Shown here piece by piece: positions 48,104 to 59,900 of a stretch of DNA of 64,000 nucleotides. The stretch is from Zygnema cylindricum (Eukaryota > Streptophyta > Zygnematophyceae > Zygnematales > Zygnemataceae). A program made the position numbers and the translations under genes. The stretch lies in assembly GCA_037447655.1 (NCBI GenBank), contig JBBHKE010001708.1:32501-96500 (forward strand), written 5' to 3'. Every line of letters starts with the position of its first letter. The first letter of the stretch is position 1. The notes beneath the pieces were generated by a model, which was not told the origin of the DNA, did not search any database, and was given only the letters and a program-made list of their open reading frames with translations.

Positions 48104-48135
<32 letters not shown>

Positions 48136-48271
48136 CTTTTGAAAAAAAAAATCGGGAAAAAAAAATCTGGATATTTAGCTTCTTCGTACATGGTCTCGAT
48201 ATATCGATTATCGAGTACCTAAAATTCGATAATATCAAATATCGGCTATATGTCCTCGATACCCAACACTA
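47882..48271. mobile_element. hAT-like nonautonomous element with poly-C and poly-G tracts
   Basis: TIRs TAGTGTTGGGTATCG and CTCGATACCCAACACTA, with a perfect 8-bp target duplication CTTGTTAG (47874-47881 and 48272-48279). The inside has CGATATATCG palindromes like 45747-46071 but in the opposite orientation. It has a run of 13 C at 48075-48087 and of 31 G at 48105-48135. 390 bp. Confidence 0.88.
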
Positions 48272-48445
48272 CTTGTTAGGGTTTTGAAATAGACGAAACC
48301 TAATTTTCCATCGAAACACCAGTATGTAGCGTGTCACGCTATCGTGTATGTTAACTTTTACGAAAAATAACAAAAAAATCTAACGTACACGAAATTTAAC
48401 GGCAATTGGAGAGAAATGGCCGAAAAACCAAAATAAGTACTACAG

Positions 48446-48669
48446 TACACCGTGAATCGCTATTAGTGTTGAGCTTAATTTATTCTCCACTTAAAACATC
48501 TTTCCACTGTACACACCTACCGAATTTTAAAGTTGAGACCGCCAATTGCAAGCTGAGAATCATACCTTTCAATTACAACCGTCAGATAACGAATTCGACA
48601 AATGTGTACGGAGAAAAGTTGTTTAAAGAGACGAAAATAACATTAACACTAATAGCGATTCACGGTGTA
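48446..48669. mobile_element. TACACC-family MITE, 224 bp
   Basis: Ends TACACCGTGAATCGCTATTAG and CTAATAGCGATTCACGGTGTA are a perfect 21-bp inverted pair. The flanks extend the symmetry (TACAG on the left, CTGTA on the right), so the target was probably a palindromic site around TA. Confidence 0.88.
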
Positions 48670-48733
48670 CTGTATTGTACCGCCGAATGTGTCGGGACCA
48701 ATTAGAAATGGAAAGGGTGAATGAGTCACAAGT

Positions 48734-49810
48734 ATGAGACGGAAGGATATAAAAATAAACGCGCTACCTTCTGCTCACTCGCATGCTCGACTGCGTTCGT
48801 GTTTTGGGCCGGGGGCTGGTGCATGGTTCCAACCCACGTCGATTTTTTCGACACTTCGTTTGACGTCGGATCAGTTCACATCCGCCCAACGTCTACGTTT
48901 CGGTTTGCCTCACCCTGCCCTTCTTGGGCGACCCCATTGTGTTTGTAATAAAGTTATCGACTCAGACGCGATTCATCTACTACGTTGCTCTAGGGGCGGT
49001 GAACGTACTGTTGCGCATGATTTGGTTCGCGACTCAATTGTTGCAATTGGCACCGACGCAGGTTACACCGTGAGGCGCGAAGTTTCACATGTACTACCTC
49101 CTCGCTCCCAGTCTAAAAACCTTCAAAGTCCTCGGGTTGACTTCGTTTTCCTCCACGGGGCTGGGAGGACTTTGGGTGATGTCGTACTCACGGATCCGAC
49201 TGGGACCCACGTTTCTTCTCGCGCGGCGGTTCATACGGGCGTGGCGGCTCGCGATGCATCAACTTCTAAGGAAAAGGATTACGCTCAACGAGACCCGGCT
49301 GACCAATTTGTGGCATTTGCCGCATAAATTTTCAATACTTTGGACAAGTCTTTTGACGATTTCCTTCGTACCTGTGCAAAGAAAACATATGAAACCCGGG
49401 TTCCTGGGAGCCCTCCTTCGAGCCTTCTCGTTGCATTTTACCGTCAATGAGTATCACTAGCTCTTCAACAAGCGCAAGCCGCGACTCTTCTACGGCGGAG
49501 CACGAAGGCAGACGACAGGCGTGGCCTCCCAGATCTTCCACCACGGGATCCAATCCACATCCACGATCTTCGGGGGTGTGGAGTTTAGTTTGTTAGGGTT
49601 GTGTAGTCAATTTGTTTAGTGTCATCTTTAGTAAATTTGCTTGGTTTTGGTTGTTGTTTTAGTTAGAGTTGGTGTCTTCACATGTTTTATTTCCCTCAGT
49701 TTCCTTCGGCTATTTTTTTAGCATTAACCAATTTTTCCTCTTTTTTTTAAACCCTTTGTACCTTGATGGTTTTTTCCATCGCACTTTTTGAAATAAAGAT
49801 TATAACTATA
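48734..49810 (+). pseudogene. LINE-like retroelement, decayed 3' (C-terminal) fragment, copy 1
   Basis: The frame 48734-49327 encodes the C-terminal region seen downstream of reverse transcriptase in many non-LTR elements: FTSAQRLRFGLPHPALLG, a Cys/His cluster (PHCVCN, LLRCSRGGERTVAHDL), then a D-x12-D segment with GRTLGDVVLTDPTG. By motif spacing the last could be the restriction-like endonuclease. A TAA interrupts the frame at about 49325, after which the match to copy 2 continues (DKSFDDFLRTC) to DLRG near 49575. 3' UTR-like DNA with AATAAAG follows to about 49800. No reverse transcriptase is present, so the copy is 5'-truncated. Confidence 0.55.
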
Positions 49811-50012
49811 TAAAAACACCTGTTGACTTTTTGCACACTAAATGCGGTGGAAAGTTTGAAGAGCAAAGGCCAAAAAGGAATTTAGGAAAGCCATGGCCGA
49901 AGGTTCGAGAAGCTTTTCAAATCTTACGAAAATTAAAATTCTTCCGAAATCGGCGCAGCTGTAAATTTCGTAAGCAGCTCTGTCCCTCAAAAGGAGGATA
50001 AAAAACTTAAAT

Positions 50013-50085
50013 CGCCGACCGTGGGGCTCGAACCCATGACCACAAGGTTAAAAGCCTGGCGTTCTACCAGCTGAGCTAGGTCGGC
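50013..50085 (-). pseudogene. Decayed tRNA-Lys(UUU)
   Basis: 73 nt, same length and anticodon loop (CTTTTAA) as the intact tRNA at 51837-51909. It carries three changes that each break a pair: D stem GAAC for GAGC, anticodon stem CCTTG for CCTGG, and T stem ATGGG for GTGGG. The acceptor stem is perfect. It is likely a pseudogene or a poorly stable tRNA. Confidence 0.75.
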
Positions 50086-50487
50086 TAGGATGACGAGGGG
50101 CACTAATAAGTTATTCAATTTATGTTTAATAACATTTATTAACTTTTTGGAAAGGACAACAAAAAAGTGTGTGGCGACAACCTGAGGGAGAAATGGCGGA
50201 AAAACCAAAATAAGTAATATCGCTTAATCTGGCGGGACTGATCAAAACGGAGAGAGTGATTGAAACATAAACAAACAGGGTGCAGTTACATCAGACGAAA
50301 AGTGAGATATTTTATTGAATTTTATACTTAAACGTACCATGCGGTACTATTTTTTGATGAGATTTTATAAAACAACATTATAAAATATACGATTATGATT
50401 TTCCTAAGGGTCCGAGCAAAAACTTTGACCGTCCGATTATATTTTGGTCTTCATCCGCAAAGCAATCGTTCCATCCGCCTTTGTATC

Positions 50488-50645
50488 GGTGTACCCACCT
50501 CACGGAGGTGAGAACACCATCACCTCACCGAAGTGAGTACACCATCACCTCACGGGGGTGAGTGCACCATCACCTCACGGAGGGTAGTGCACCATCACCT
50601 CACGGAGACCAGAGCACCATCACCTCACAGAGGCAAGTGCACCAT
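50488..50645. repeat. Palindromic minisatellite, period about 27 bp, six units
   Basis: Units read CACCTCACGGAGGTGAG(A/T), then ACACCAT or GCACCAT. In the first three units CACCTCAC pairs with GTGAG within the unit. The later units (GGAGGGTAGTG, GGAGACCAGAG, AGAGGCAAGTG) have lost the pairing. Confidence 0.85.
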
Positions 50646-50786
50646 CATCGAACACATATAATTGTTACACCTAGATAATATAGACTCGTGTGACAACGGA
50701 CTAACACGAAAAATTTCACACGTCGCAAAGGCCACGTGCCTATTAAGAAAGTGGAGATCCACCAGAATCCAACAAAAGTCTTTGCC

Positions 50787-51011
50787 ATGGGATATCTCGT
50801 CACACTCCTTTTAATCCAGATAAACTTTGTGGTGTCACGCGCTTCTATTTGTTGTTTTGAAAAGAGCAGGTTTGAAAAGAAGGTGCTGAAAACGATAGAG
50901 CGTTTGCGAAGAAAATTGGGTTTACGTGGTACAATGATAAAGTACGCATATTTGGTACTACGGAAGTATAGATTTCATATTGAAAATGGTCGTTTTGTAA
51001 AATCTTTGTGA
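50787..51011 (+). CDS. Small open frame of unknown worth
   Basis: 74 codons from an ATG: an apolar start (MGYLVTLLLIQINFVVS) followed by a strongly basic helix-like part (KKVLKTIERLRRKLGL). The frame is open further upstream, so it could be part of an older coding region. No family recognised, no intron signals, and the surroundings are repeats. Possibly chance. Confidence 0.15.
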   Translation: MGYLVTLLLIQINFVVSRASICCFEKSRFEKKVLKTIERLRRKLGLRGTMIKYAYLVLRKYRFHIENGRFVKSL

Positions 51012-51836
51012 TTTTCAATATCTAAACTCTAACTTAAATGGTACCACTCGAATCAAGTCACGTAACTAACCTACGTAACTGAGTCCATTGTATTACATAA
51101 ACATTGCTACCCCTACAATTATAAAGACCTCCTAATGCAACCCCACCCATAGTATGAGAAGAAATGATTTTAAAAAAGACTTTGTTTTGACTATCTCCTA
51201 GCACAATTTGGAAGAGTATTAGCTGAAAAAACAAAACCAGGAAGCCATTACCGAAGGGTCCAAAAAGATTTTCAAATCTCATGCAAAGCAAAATACTTCC
51301 AAAGTGGGAGGATCTAACTAAACATACGGTCTCTCATAAGTGAGTTTAAGTAAAATTGGAAAACCAGACTAGCAAGCCATGGCCGAGGGTGCCAAAAGAT
51401 AGCAAAATAAAATACTTGCGGAGTGGGAGGATCTAACTTAAATTATCAGTCATTTGATAAGGTCTCTCGAATGCGAGTTGTTAAAAAAAAAAAAAGAAAT
51501 GCAGGATATATTAAAATACACGATGGTAAACCATCTGAGTCCGATGGTACAAAAGGGGTGGCATGGCCGAAACTGAAAAACTACTAGCAGGGGAATAAAA
51601 TAACAGCACAACAAAAACAAAAAAAAAACAACAACCAGGAAAATAAAAGCACCCAAACTCAGAATGAAAAGCACGACAATTGACAAAGCCAGAAATACAA
51701 CCCCAACCCCAACTTAATTAAATAACTACGTAAGCCAAACGGCTTTAGAGGAGATTGGCCCAAATTTCGGGAAAAGTAGTTTCATCCCATGAGTTTCGTC
51801 AAAGTTAAGAAGGGTCATACATATAAAGTGAATATC

Positions 51837-51909
51837 CGCCGACCGTGGGGCTCGAACCCACGACCACCAGGTTAAAAGCCTGGCGCTCTACCAGCTGAGC
51901 TAGGTCGGC
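51837..51909 (-). tRNA. tRNA-Lys(UUU)
   Basis: Complete cloverleaf on the minus strand: acceptor GCCGACC/GGTCGGC, D arm GCTC-AGCTGGTA-GAGC, anticodon arm CCAGG-CTTTTAA-CCTGG (anticodon TTT), T arm GTGGG-TTCGAGC-CCCAC, discriminator G, no intron. A and B boxes are canonical. Confidence 0.97.
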
Positions 51910-52865
51910 TGTGATTAGAATATTCGTATTTATTAATTTATTATATGTTTTTGAGTTTTTTTAAAATTTCGAATTATACTTCTTCAGAAAGGAATATGTG
52001 GTAACCGGCTATTAGGGGATTAAAACGAATGTCAGCAATGTGGTTAAAATATTTGAACTGCGTCACCACCATTTGGAACTATACCGAATGTGTACTTTCG
52101 GCCTTTCGAGGAAAGGAATGTCCATTTTTGGCCCATTGAATCGTGACGTACCTATCTGACGCAGTGGACTGATGACCGACGCAGACGACTTGACCGACGC
52201 GAAATTTAGGGAGAATGTATCGAGACACTTTCCAGCTGTACTCGTCCCCACAGACATCCGCCAAGTGGCGGGCCTATACTTACGCGGCAATGCACTTTGT
52301 TGCGAACTGTTGGTCGGTCAGATGCGCGCCAATTGCTATTTTTTTCCCACGTTCAATGTATTTGCTATTCCGTACAAGGTATCTGGTACACCTTTTTGCA
52401 TGTTATTTCTAGATTAAGTACTGCAGATCATTGTATTCATTCGAGTCAGGAGTTATTGTACTAATTCTAGATAGACGATAGGTTTACGTGACTAATGTAC
52501 CACGTCGGGTAGTTTCATCGAATGTGGACGCCTGCCGTTTCCACGTGGCTACCTAAACGTCACGACAGACGTACTTTCGCGGTTCATCCGGTTCCAAAAC
52601 AAGGCCATTCCCTACTAACCTAACGGCGTTTCGCTACGTCACGTCACTAATGTATCAATTTGCAGTAAAACGACAGTAAAGGAACCGCCAATGGCCACTC
52701 CCAGCCAATAGGATGTCGAATCATCACACGTGCGAAATAATGAGGATGCTACTGGGAACTAGATGTGAGAGGAAAAGAAAAGAGGAGAATAAAGAAAGGA
52801 GTATAAAACGAATATTTTCAACGGATTAAAAGGAAGAGAGCCAATAGCTGACCCAGTTCTTCAAT
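51910..52865. other. Noncoding stretch before the copia fragment
   Basis: No gene or 5' LTR recognised. The polypurine AGGAAAAGAAAAGAGGAG run at about 52770 is the only notable feature. Confidence 0.4.
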
Positions 52866-54787
52866 TTGTATACAAAGTCAGTAAAAATCAGATTTGAGTC
52901 AGAAAATTCCGATGACTTTGAGCTTCCTAACTATCCAAGTTTTAGAGAAGATGACATTCTTGCAGGTACAAATCAAACCGAAAAGGACTCGGCTGTGGAA
53001 ACTCCAGTGACAACTCTACCCGAAGCGGAAGACGTGGTTGATTTTAATTCGGAATCAAGGGATAGGGGAGAAGCCGAGTTTGTTCGAAAGAATCCACGAG
53101 AACCATCTATTCCGGCCTCAGATTTTGAGGGGCGAAGGAGAAGTAGCACAAGAGTGCAAGAAAAACAGGTTAATAACAAGGTAACAAAACTATCTCATCA
53201 AGATGAACCTCAAACTTATGGAGAGGCGATGACTTGTCCAGAAAGAAATCGGTGGAAGACAGCCATCAATGAGGAGATGGCCTCAATTATGGCAGCCGAT
53301 ACTTAGGAGCTGGTGGATTGTCCACCTAACCGAAAACCAATCGGTTGTAAGTGGGTTTTCAAATTAAAACTGAACCCAGATAACACAATCGAGCGCTACA
53401 AGGCCCGACTAGTGGCAAAGGGATTACACAAAAGGAGGGTATTGACTACGAGGAAACCTTTACCCCGGTGGTCAGATTTCTTTCCGTCCGCATACTTCTC
53501 AGCCTGGAAGCAGCGGAAAACATGGAAGTGCACAAGATGGACATCAAAACAACATTTTTGCATGGAGAATTGGAAGAGGAGATCTTCATGCGACAACCCG
53601 AAGGGTTTGTGGAGGAAGGAGAGGAGAGTAAGGTATGCCGGCTGATTAAATCTCTTTATGGTTTGAAACAGGCGCCTCGACAGTGGAATAAGAAGCTTGA
53701 TGAGTTTCTTATCGGTCTGGGATATATTCGGATCAGCTCAGATCACTCAATCTATGTTTTCGAAGAGTAGGAAGGATTTATATTTATTGCAATTTATGTT
53801 GATGATTTGCTTGTTTTAAGTAAATCAATGGAAAAAAATAATAAACTGAAAACCGATCTTAAAGGGAGATTTGAAATGAAGGATATGGGGGAAACAAAAT
53901 ATATTTTGGGAATTCAAGTAGAGAGAGACCGAAAAAGAAAAATTATAAGATTGACTCAAAAAGAAGCAATAGGGAACATGCTTGAAAAATTTCAAATGGA
54001 TAAAGCTAATAGTTGTACAACTCCAATGGAGTTGAAGAAGGGAAGTGAGGGGGGTGAGAAAGGAGTCATAGTCTTAGACGAGGAATCATCTCCTAAAGAA
54101 CAGAAGTTCATGAAGACTATTCCTTACAAGCAAGTAGTGGGATGTCTAATCTATTTTATGAATTGTACCCGTCCGGATTTAGCTGCAGCTGTAGGAGTGC
54201 TGAGTAGAAGTCTAAATGCTCCCACTAAGAGGGATTGGGAGGCATCTAAGAGAGTCCTTAGATATTTGATAGAAACTAAGGATATATGGTTGCATTTGGG
54301 TGGGGAGAATAATGACATCAATACTTGGAGTGATGCTAGTTATGGTGATGCTCCGATGAGGAGATGCACTTCTGGATATGTATTATATGTGGGTGATGGG
54401 GCTTGCTGTTGGAGTAGCAAATAGCAAAAAGTTATTGCTCAGTCCACCATGGAGGCTGAGTATATGGCCTTTTGCTCTGCTGTAAAAGAATTGATGTGGG
54501 TCAAGTCTTTGCTTGGTGAGCTTGGTCACCTTAAGAGTGGTGTGCCGAATTGTTTTTGTGATAATCAGGCAGCAATCGCTATTTCTGCCTGTCCTAAACA
54601 TCATTTTAAAGCCAAACACATGGAAATCAGACTCAGATTTGTTATGGAGTAAGTAGAAAACAAAATAATCAGTTTAGAGTACGTACTAGATAGTGAGATG
54701 GTAGCAGATATGATGACCAAACCTGTGCCTTCCCCTAAGCTAATTTTCTGCAGGGAGAAGTGCGGTCTGAAATTAAAGATTAACTAG
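52866..54787 (+). pseudogene. Ty1/copia retrotransposon, decayed reverse transcriptase and RNase H
   Basis: The integrase tail, reverse transcriptase and RNase H regions are recognisable in order: YGEAMTCPERNRWKTAINEE, GCKWVFKLK, YKARLVAKG, MDIKTTFLHGELEEEIF, SLYGLKQAPRQWNKKL, the catalytic IYVDDLL at about 53798, GETKYILGIQVER, CTRPDLAAAVGVLSR, WSDASYGDAP, and STMEAEYMAF. The frame is broken by TAG at 53304, a frameshift near 53430, TAG at 53768, TAG at 54422 and TAA at about 54650. Gag, protease and the integrase core are missing upstream. The 3' end keeps the polypurine tract ATAAGGGGAG and an LTR. Not functional. Confidence 0.93.
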
Positions 54788-54800
54788 AAAATAAGGGGAG

Positions 54801-55862
54801 TGTAGAAATTAATGGTACACTTTTAGTATTTTCTAGGTCTAAATAGAAATCTAGAAAGAAGCCGAGGCAGTCTACCTCTAACTTCTCTCTCCAACTCTCA
54901 AACTTGTCGCAGTTACTGAGAAATAGGAGAGGGAGCTAGAGCCATGGCTACCTAGGCTATCCAGAGTTCCACGGGAAATTTATATTAATTTGGGGTTTAT
55001 TTACTAAAAGGTATGTGCTTGCCACAGGATTTGATCCTGGTACCTACCGGCCGACGGACAGCAGGTAGCCGGTAGCCTTAGCGGTTAAGTCTAAAACTAG
55101 TGTTACGTATTATATGGTTTGATATTTAATTAAACATTAATAGGTAAGATAATTCATTTAACTGTTATTGTTTACGGGATACATAGATCCGGTAATGTAT
55201 AAGTACGGATTACGGTACGGACAAGAAATCAATACCGCGCATTTATTTCTTTAGTGAAACGAATACCGCGTATGTATTTATTACGGCTACGATTAAATTC
55301 GAATTTATTCGGACGGCCAAAATTAGCGCCGAGATTGCGGAAGAAAATTTTGGCGGTATGTGGCCATCACCACATTGGATGACACGTGGCAAAATTACAT
55401 TGGATCGTGGTATCTCCGAAGATTATGGCACCGAAGCCGGATATGACATGTGTCGACATTTAGGCCATGTTGTACAATGTCTGTACATAAAGTACACCGC
55501 CAGCTGTACTTTTGCGTACGGAACTGTAATCTAATTGGTTCCGTACATAAGTAGATAGAGTCTGTGAGAGAGATAGGACTTAGAAAAAATAGGAGATATG
55601 ACCCTCTCTCCCAGAGAGCTTTTGTACAAAAGGTCAACTTTGACCCTCAGCAACTTACTGCTCAGGGGAGCAAATTCAGAGATTCTTTTTGCTATCGACT
55701 CAAGGGAGTCTTACCTTCACAGGGGTGCAGGTGGTGAGAGTTTTTGTCTACCTGGGTGGCAGTTGTTTTTGCTGAAACACAAAGGGGTGAGAGTTATCCT
55801 AGAGGCTTCTTGGAAGCTGTCCACTCTGAGGACTTATAGAGGTCTCAGAGTTTCAAGAGCCA
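54801..55862 (+). repeat. 3' LTR of the copia element
   Basis: It begins TGTAGAAATTAATGG directly after the polypurine tract and matches three other LTR copies at 60.5-61.3, 61.3-62.3 (inverted) and 63.4-64.0 kb. Shared blocks: GAGCCATGGCT, an antisense tRNA-like segment at 55021-55092, ACGAATACCGCG, CACGTGGCA, CATGTGTC, GTACATAAAGTACACCG, GAGAGCTTTTGTAC, TTACTGCTCAGG. The 3' boundary near GAGCCA is approximate. No 5' LTR was found. Confidence 0.8.
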
Positions 55863-56937
55863 AAACAAAACAACAACAAACTTAGAATGCCAACAAAATG
55901 AAAAAACCTAGACTAGACTACCCCTAGACAAACAAAGGTCCACAACCACGAAGATCATGGATGTGAACCGGGTCTATTGGCGAAAGGTCTGGAAAACGTT
56001 GTCGGTCCTCAGCTAGTGTGCTTCGTGTAATGAGAGCCACAGCTTGCGCTCGTTAAAGTGTAATTGAGACACGTTGTCGGTAGAACATATCCAAAAGAAT
56101 CGATGGAGGAATCCTTGGACCTCAGGAATCATACAATTTTCGCGCACTGTGGCGAAGGAAGTCATCGAAGTACTTGTCCAAAGATCCAAAAATCTCCATT
56201 GCAAATGGGACAAATGTATCCAACGGGTCTCCGTGAGCGTAGTCTCTTTCTTTTGTAGCCGCTGCCCCCGGAGCCGCCACACCTAAATGGAAAGCCGAGT
56301 GAGATGAAATGTGTGCCCCAGTAAGATCCGTGAGTACCACATCGCCAAGTGTCCTCCCAACATTATGAAGAAAAACCAAGTCAGTCGGAGGGTTCGGAGA
56401 ACCCTTAGATTGGGGTCGGGGTGGAAGTATATTAGAAACCTCACGTTTGACGGTGTAGCCCGCCTTAACACCAATGTCAACAATGGCATCTCGCACCAAA
56501 TCATGGGAGACAGTTCGTTCCCCTCCCAGCGAGCAACAAAGCAACTGGATTCCCTCAACGTCAATGGGTTGGTTATAAACGCACCGAGCCCCCCCCAATA
56601 GCGAAAGGTGAGGCAAACCCAACCGCAACCGTAAAGCAGAAGTAAATTGGTCAGACGATAGACACATCGTCGAAATAGTTGGTGTTGCTTGTAGCCACGC
56701 ACCAGCCCCAGGCCCAGAACACGAACCTAAACGAGCACGCGCTTGAGCAGAAGCCAGCGCCTCCAAGATATTCGCAAAATCAACGACAACCACTTGCTCA
56801 GATATGCGTTGTTGAAGTTGGAAGTTAGTGTTGGCCATGAAAGAATGAAAAGGTGGAACTTGGTTTCGAGCGTCCGAGGGAAGTATCACACGAGTGGAAA
56901 AGAGAGCTTGTTGAAATTGAAACAACCCGTCTTCCAC
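55863..56937 (-). pseudogene. LINE-like retroelement, 5'-truncated C-terminal fragment, copy 2
   Basis: Minus-strand frame 56122-56937 of 271 codons, the sister of 48734-49327. Matching words: CSGPGAGAWLQATPT, FTSALRLRLGLPHLSLLG, a Cys/His cluster around RCVYN and LLCCSLGGERTVSHDL, then PPTDLVFLH and GRTLGDVVLTDLTG, in which two aspartates lie 13 apart as in restriction-like endonucleases of some LINEs. After a stop, the match to copy 1 continues to DPVHIHDLRG at about 55940. The frame has no ATG at its start and a stop just upstream. It abuts the copia LTR end, with an oligo(T/G)-rich tail between. Confidence 0.55.
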
Positions 56938-59900
56938 CTATTTTGTATCTAAACTAGTTCGTACATGTAAAAAAGAAATTTGTACGATCGTACAGAATTC
57001 AAACTTACCGCAAGCAAATGGTGCAACACTGAAACGTCTATTTTTGTAGAAGTCCGTACATTTTTCGGTAAAGTTCCGTACATTTTCCGTGAAAGTTTTG
57101 GTCAGTTTACCGGACACAAAGTACTAAGACATGCAACTTATATTTTCGTCAAAGTCCGTACATTTCGCGTAAATTTTCCGTTTAGTTTATCGGACAGAAT
57201 GTACTTTGTATTTTTTTCTATTTTTTCAAGAGTCACGAATTGTACGTAGAAATCGGAAAAAAAGGAAAAAATCGCAGGGTATTAACAACACTAGATTACA
57301 ATAATCAAGGACGAACGTAAATTTGTGCTCAAAATAAAAGCTAAAATGATTTCGTGAATACCTTTTCGCAAATGTTCAAACGTTCGTTTTGTGGTCGACC
57401 ATGTGAACAAAAAGATGTCTACATGGAAAAAACTACATGTTTTACGCAAAGGAACGGATCCACTCTTAACATTGTTGTAAACTGAATGAATGTTCACCCT
57501 ATATTGTTGTCGTTTCACTCTACTTAAGGGTCGTCCAAATAATTAGGGTAGAGAGTTACTCTATTTTAGGATTGTGCAAGAAAATTACATTAATAAAAAG
57601 CTAGAGTAAAATTTCACCCTGAAATGGGTTCAGTTTAGGCATTCCCCCAAAAATTAGAGTACGGACGTTTAAAAATAAGAGTAAAAATACAAATTTTAGG
57701 ATTAAGAGTATGATTTATCTACAAAAACAAAAAAGATAACATGCAAATGAAAAATAGGGACAACACACAAAATTAGATTCTTTTTTGACGAATAATAGTC
57801 ACTCCATTTTTTTGTGTGGGAAGATAAGCTTGCGATGCCATTTTAAAAAAATCACGCCATTTTTCTGACAAGAAGCAGGTTCAGCTTCCACTTGTTGTTT
57901 TTGGAAGATTCAGTTTCGCACATGCGTGCGCGTATTTTGTGCGTACGTAATTAGTTTATTAATGTGGAGGTTCGAACGGATTTGCGGATTGAAGGTTTAT
58001 TGTACGAGTAAAATTAATTTACTAGGGATGCATTTCAAATGATTGTTCATTGGTCTAGATTTACTAAGCTTCTTGCCTGATAGTTTGGGTGGCTTCTGCG
58101 GTCTATTTTAGACCAAAGAACAACACCACTACCACCTACATTTTTATGAGATATAATCTGGCTATCATTATTTTTGTTTTTTAGAGGTTCATCTTCATTT
58201 TGGGCAACATGCGGGAACAACATGTTTTTAGGAGTCATTATCGTTGATGCATTTTTACGAGGAACGATGTAATGATAGCGAAAGTTCGCCACATTTACCT
58301 GTCTTTCCCTCCCTCGCTCACCATCACTCATCATTTTAAAACTCATAATTTTGACCTAACTTTAATTTCAAGCCTCCATAGAATACTTTAGTGAACGTCA
58401 CACGAAACCCTCCTTCTAGCTTGCAACTTACCATACAATATTGAGGCAACAACACAATCACGACGCCCGTCCACCGAATTCGCGCCCTCCACTAATGGGG
58501 AGACGCCACAATGTCAACGCATAAATCGATGAATTAGCAGGTTCCAACATTGAAGCGGCAACACAATGTCGTTGTGTGTTTAATGTGTTTGGGTTTTCCA
58601 ATTTTGAGACGACAAAACACTGTTGTCGCACGCTATATTTTTTTTCGCGTTCCAATGTTGAATCAATGAGATGATGTCATCGCTCGTTCAATTTATTCGC
58701 GCGCTCCAATGTTGAAGCGACGGAACAATGTCGTTGATGGTTCAATTTAATCGCGCGTTCCAACGTTCAAGCGACTAAACAATGTCGTTGTCCTTTCAAA
58801 GAAGTTGACGACGAGCCTATGACGGTGTGTTCCATTCTTCTAATAGTGAAGGCTTTACCCCCCTGGCCTTAAGACGCTATGTGTTGGCGTGTTTCTCCCT
58901 AAAAGGCATGCTTCTTATATTATTACATAGCTTGTTCCACGGTTCTTCTTTCTAACTTGTGCTCCATCTTGGACTCCACTATGGTGGCACGATTTTGTAA
59001 ATTTTCTTGTTGGCCGTTATTTGTACCCATAACCTTTATGTTTCCATGGCCCTTCCGCAAAGGGCGGTTTTTAAACATGTGTACGCGTCTTAAGGAGCGC
59101 ACTCTGCTCTTTTAAAAGAGAACGAGGCCCCTCGAATCTTGACTCTACAACAAGGATCTCAAGGAAAATTGGTCGGTCATAATAAATATCTTTGAAGATA
59201 AATGCCTCCTTTAACCAAGGTGTTGATCTTCATATGTGTTAGCATTCCTACAAGTGTTAGCCCGCATGCAACCCTTGAAACGTGAGCTAAAAGTAAAAAT
59301 GTATATTATTGTTTCCCTTTTCCCTTGTAATTCGAATATGCTACTCTATGTAAAGATTGAGTGAGAAGCATTCTCATCAATCACTTCAACATTACACACA
59401 AAAAGCATGTGCAATAATCAACAAAAATATAACAATGAACGAGGAACACGAAAATGTAATCCGAGTTTAAAGTCTTTCCATTTGAAACAAATTTCAAAGA
59501 TAAATTTTTTTCGTACACATACTACGAACATCTCACACGACATTTGCAAAGTAGAACCGTTTCGCCAAACCCATTACTTCGTTGAAGCCAACCAATAAAG
59601 ATTCAAGTTATATCAAAGTTCATTCACCAATGCGTTAAAATATTACAATTATTTTGAACAAATTCAACCATCCTCTACGTAGATTTGTAATGAACTAACT
59701 TCCCAAGTTGTTCGGTGTAATAATGCCCAAATAATACTTTTTTCAAAAGTAGAGTTGGACTCAGTAAGGCTTTATCTAAAAAAGTAAGACATCACCTATC
59801 TAAAAAAAAAATTAATCAATCATGGTTTACGCATTCCAACAAATTATGAAGCATGCGTATTGGCCATTCTTAGGAGAAGATAGGTTAGGTCAAAGAGACC

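Noticed and set aside
50488-50645. CRISPR-like array
   Set aside because: No constant-repeat and unique-spacer layout; it is a plain minisatellite in a eukaryotic genome.
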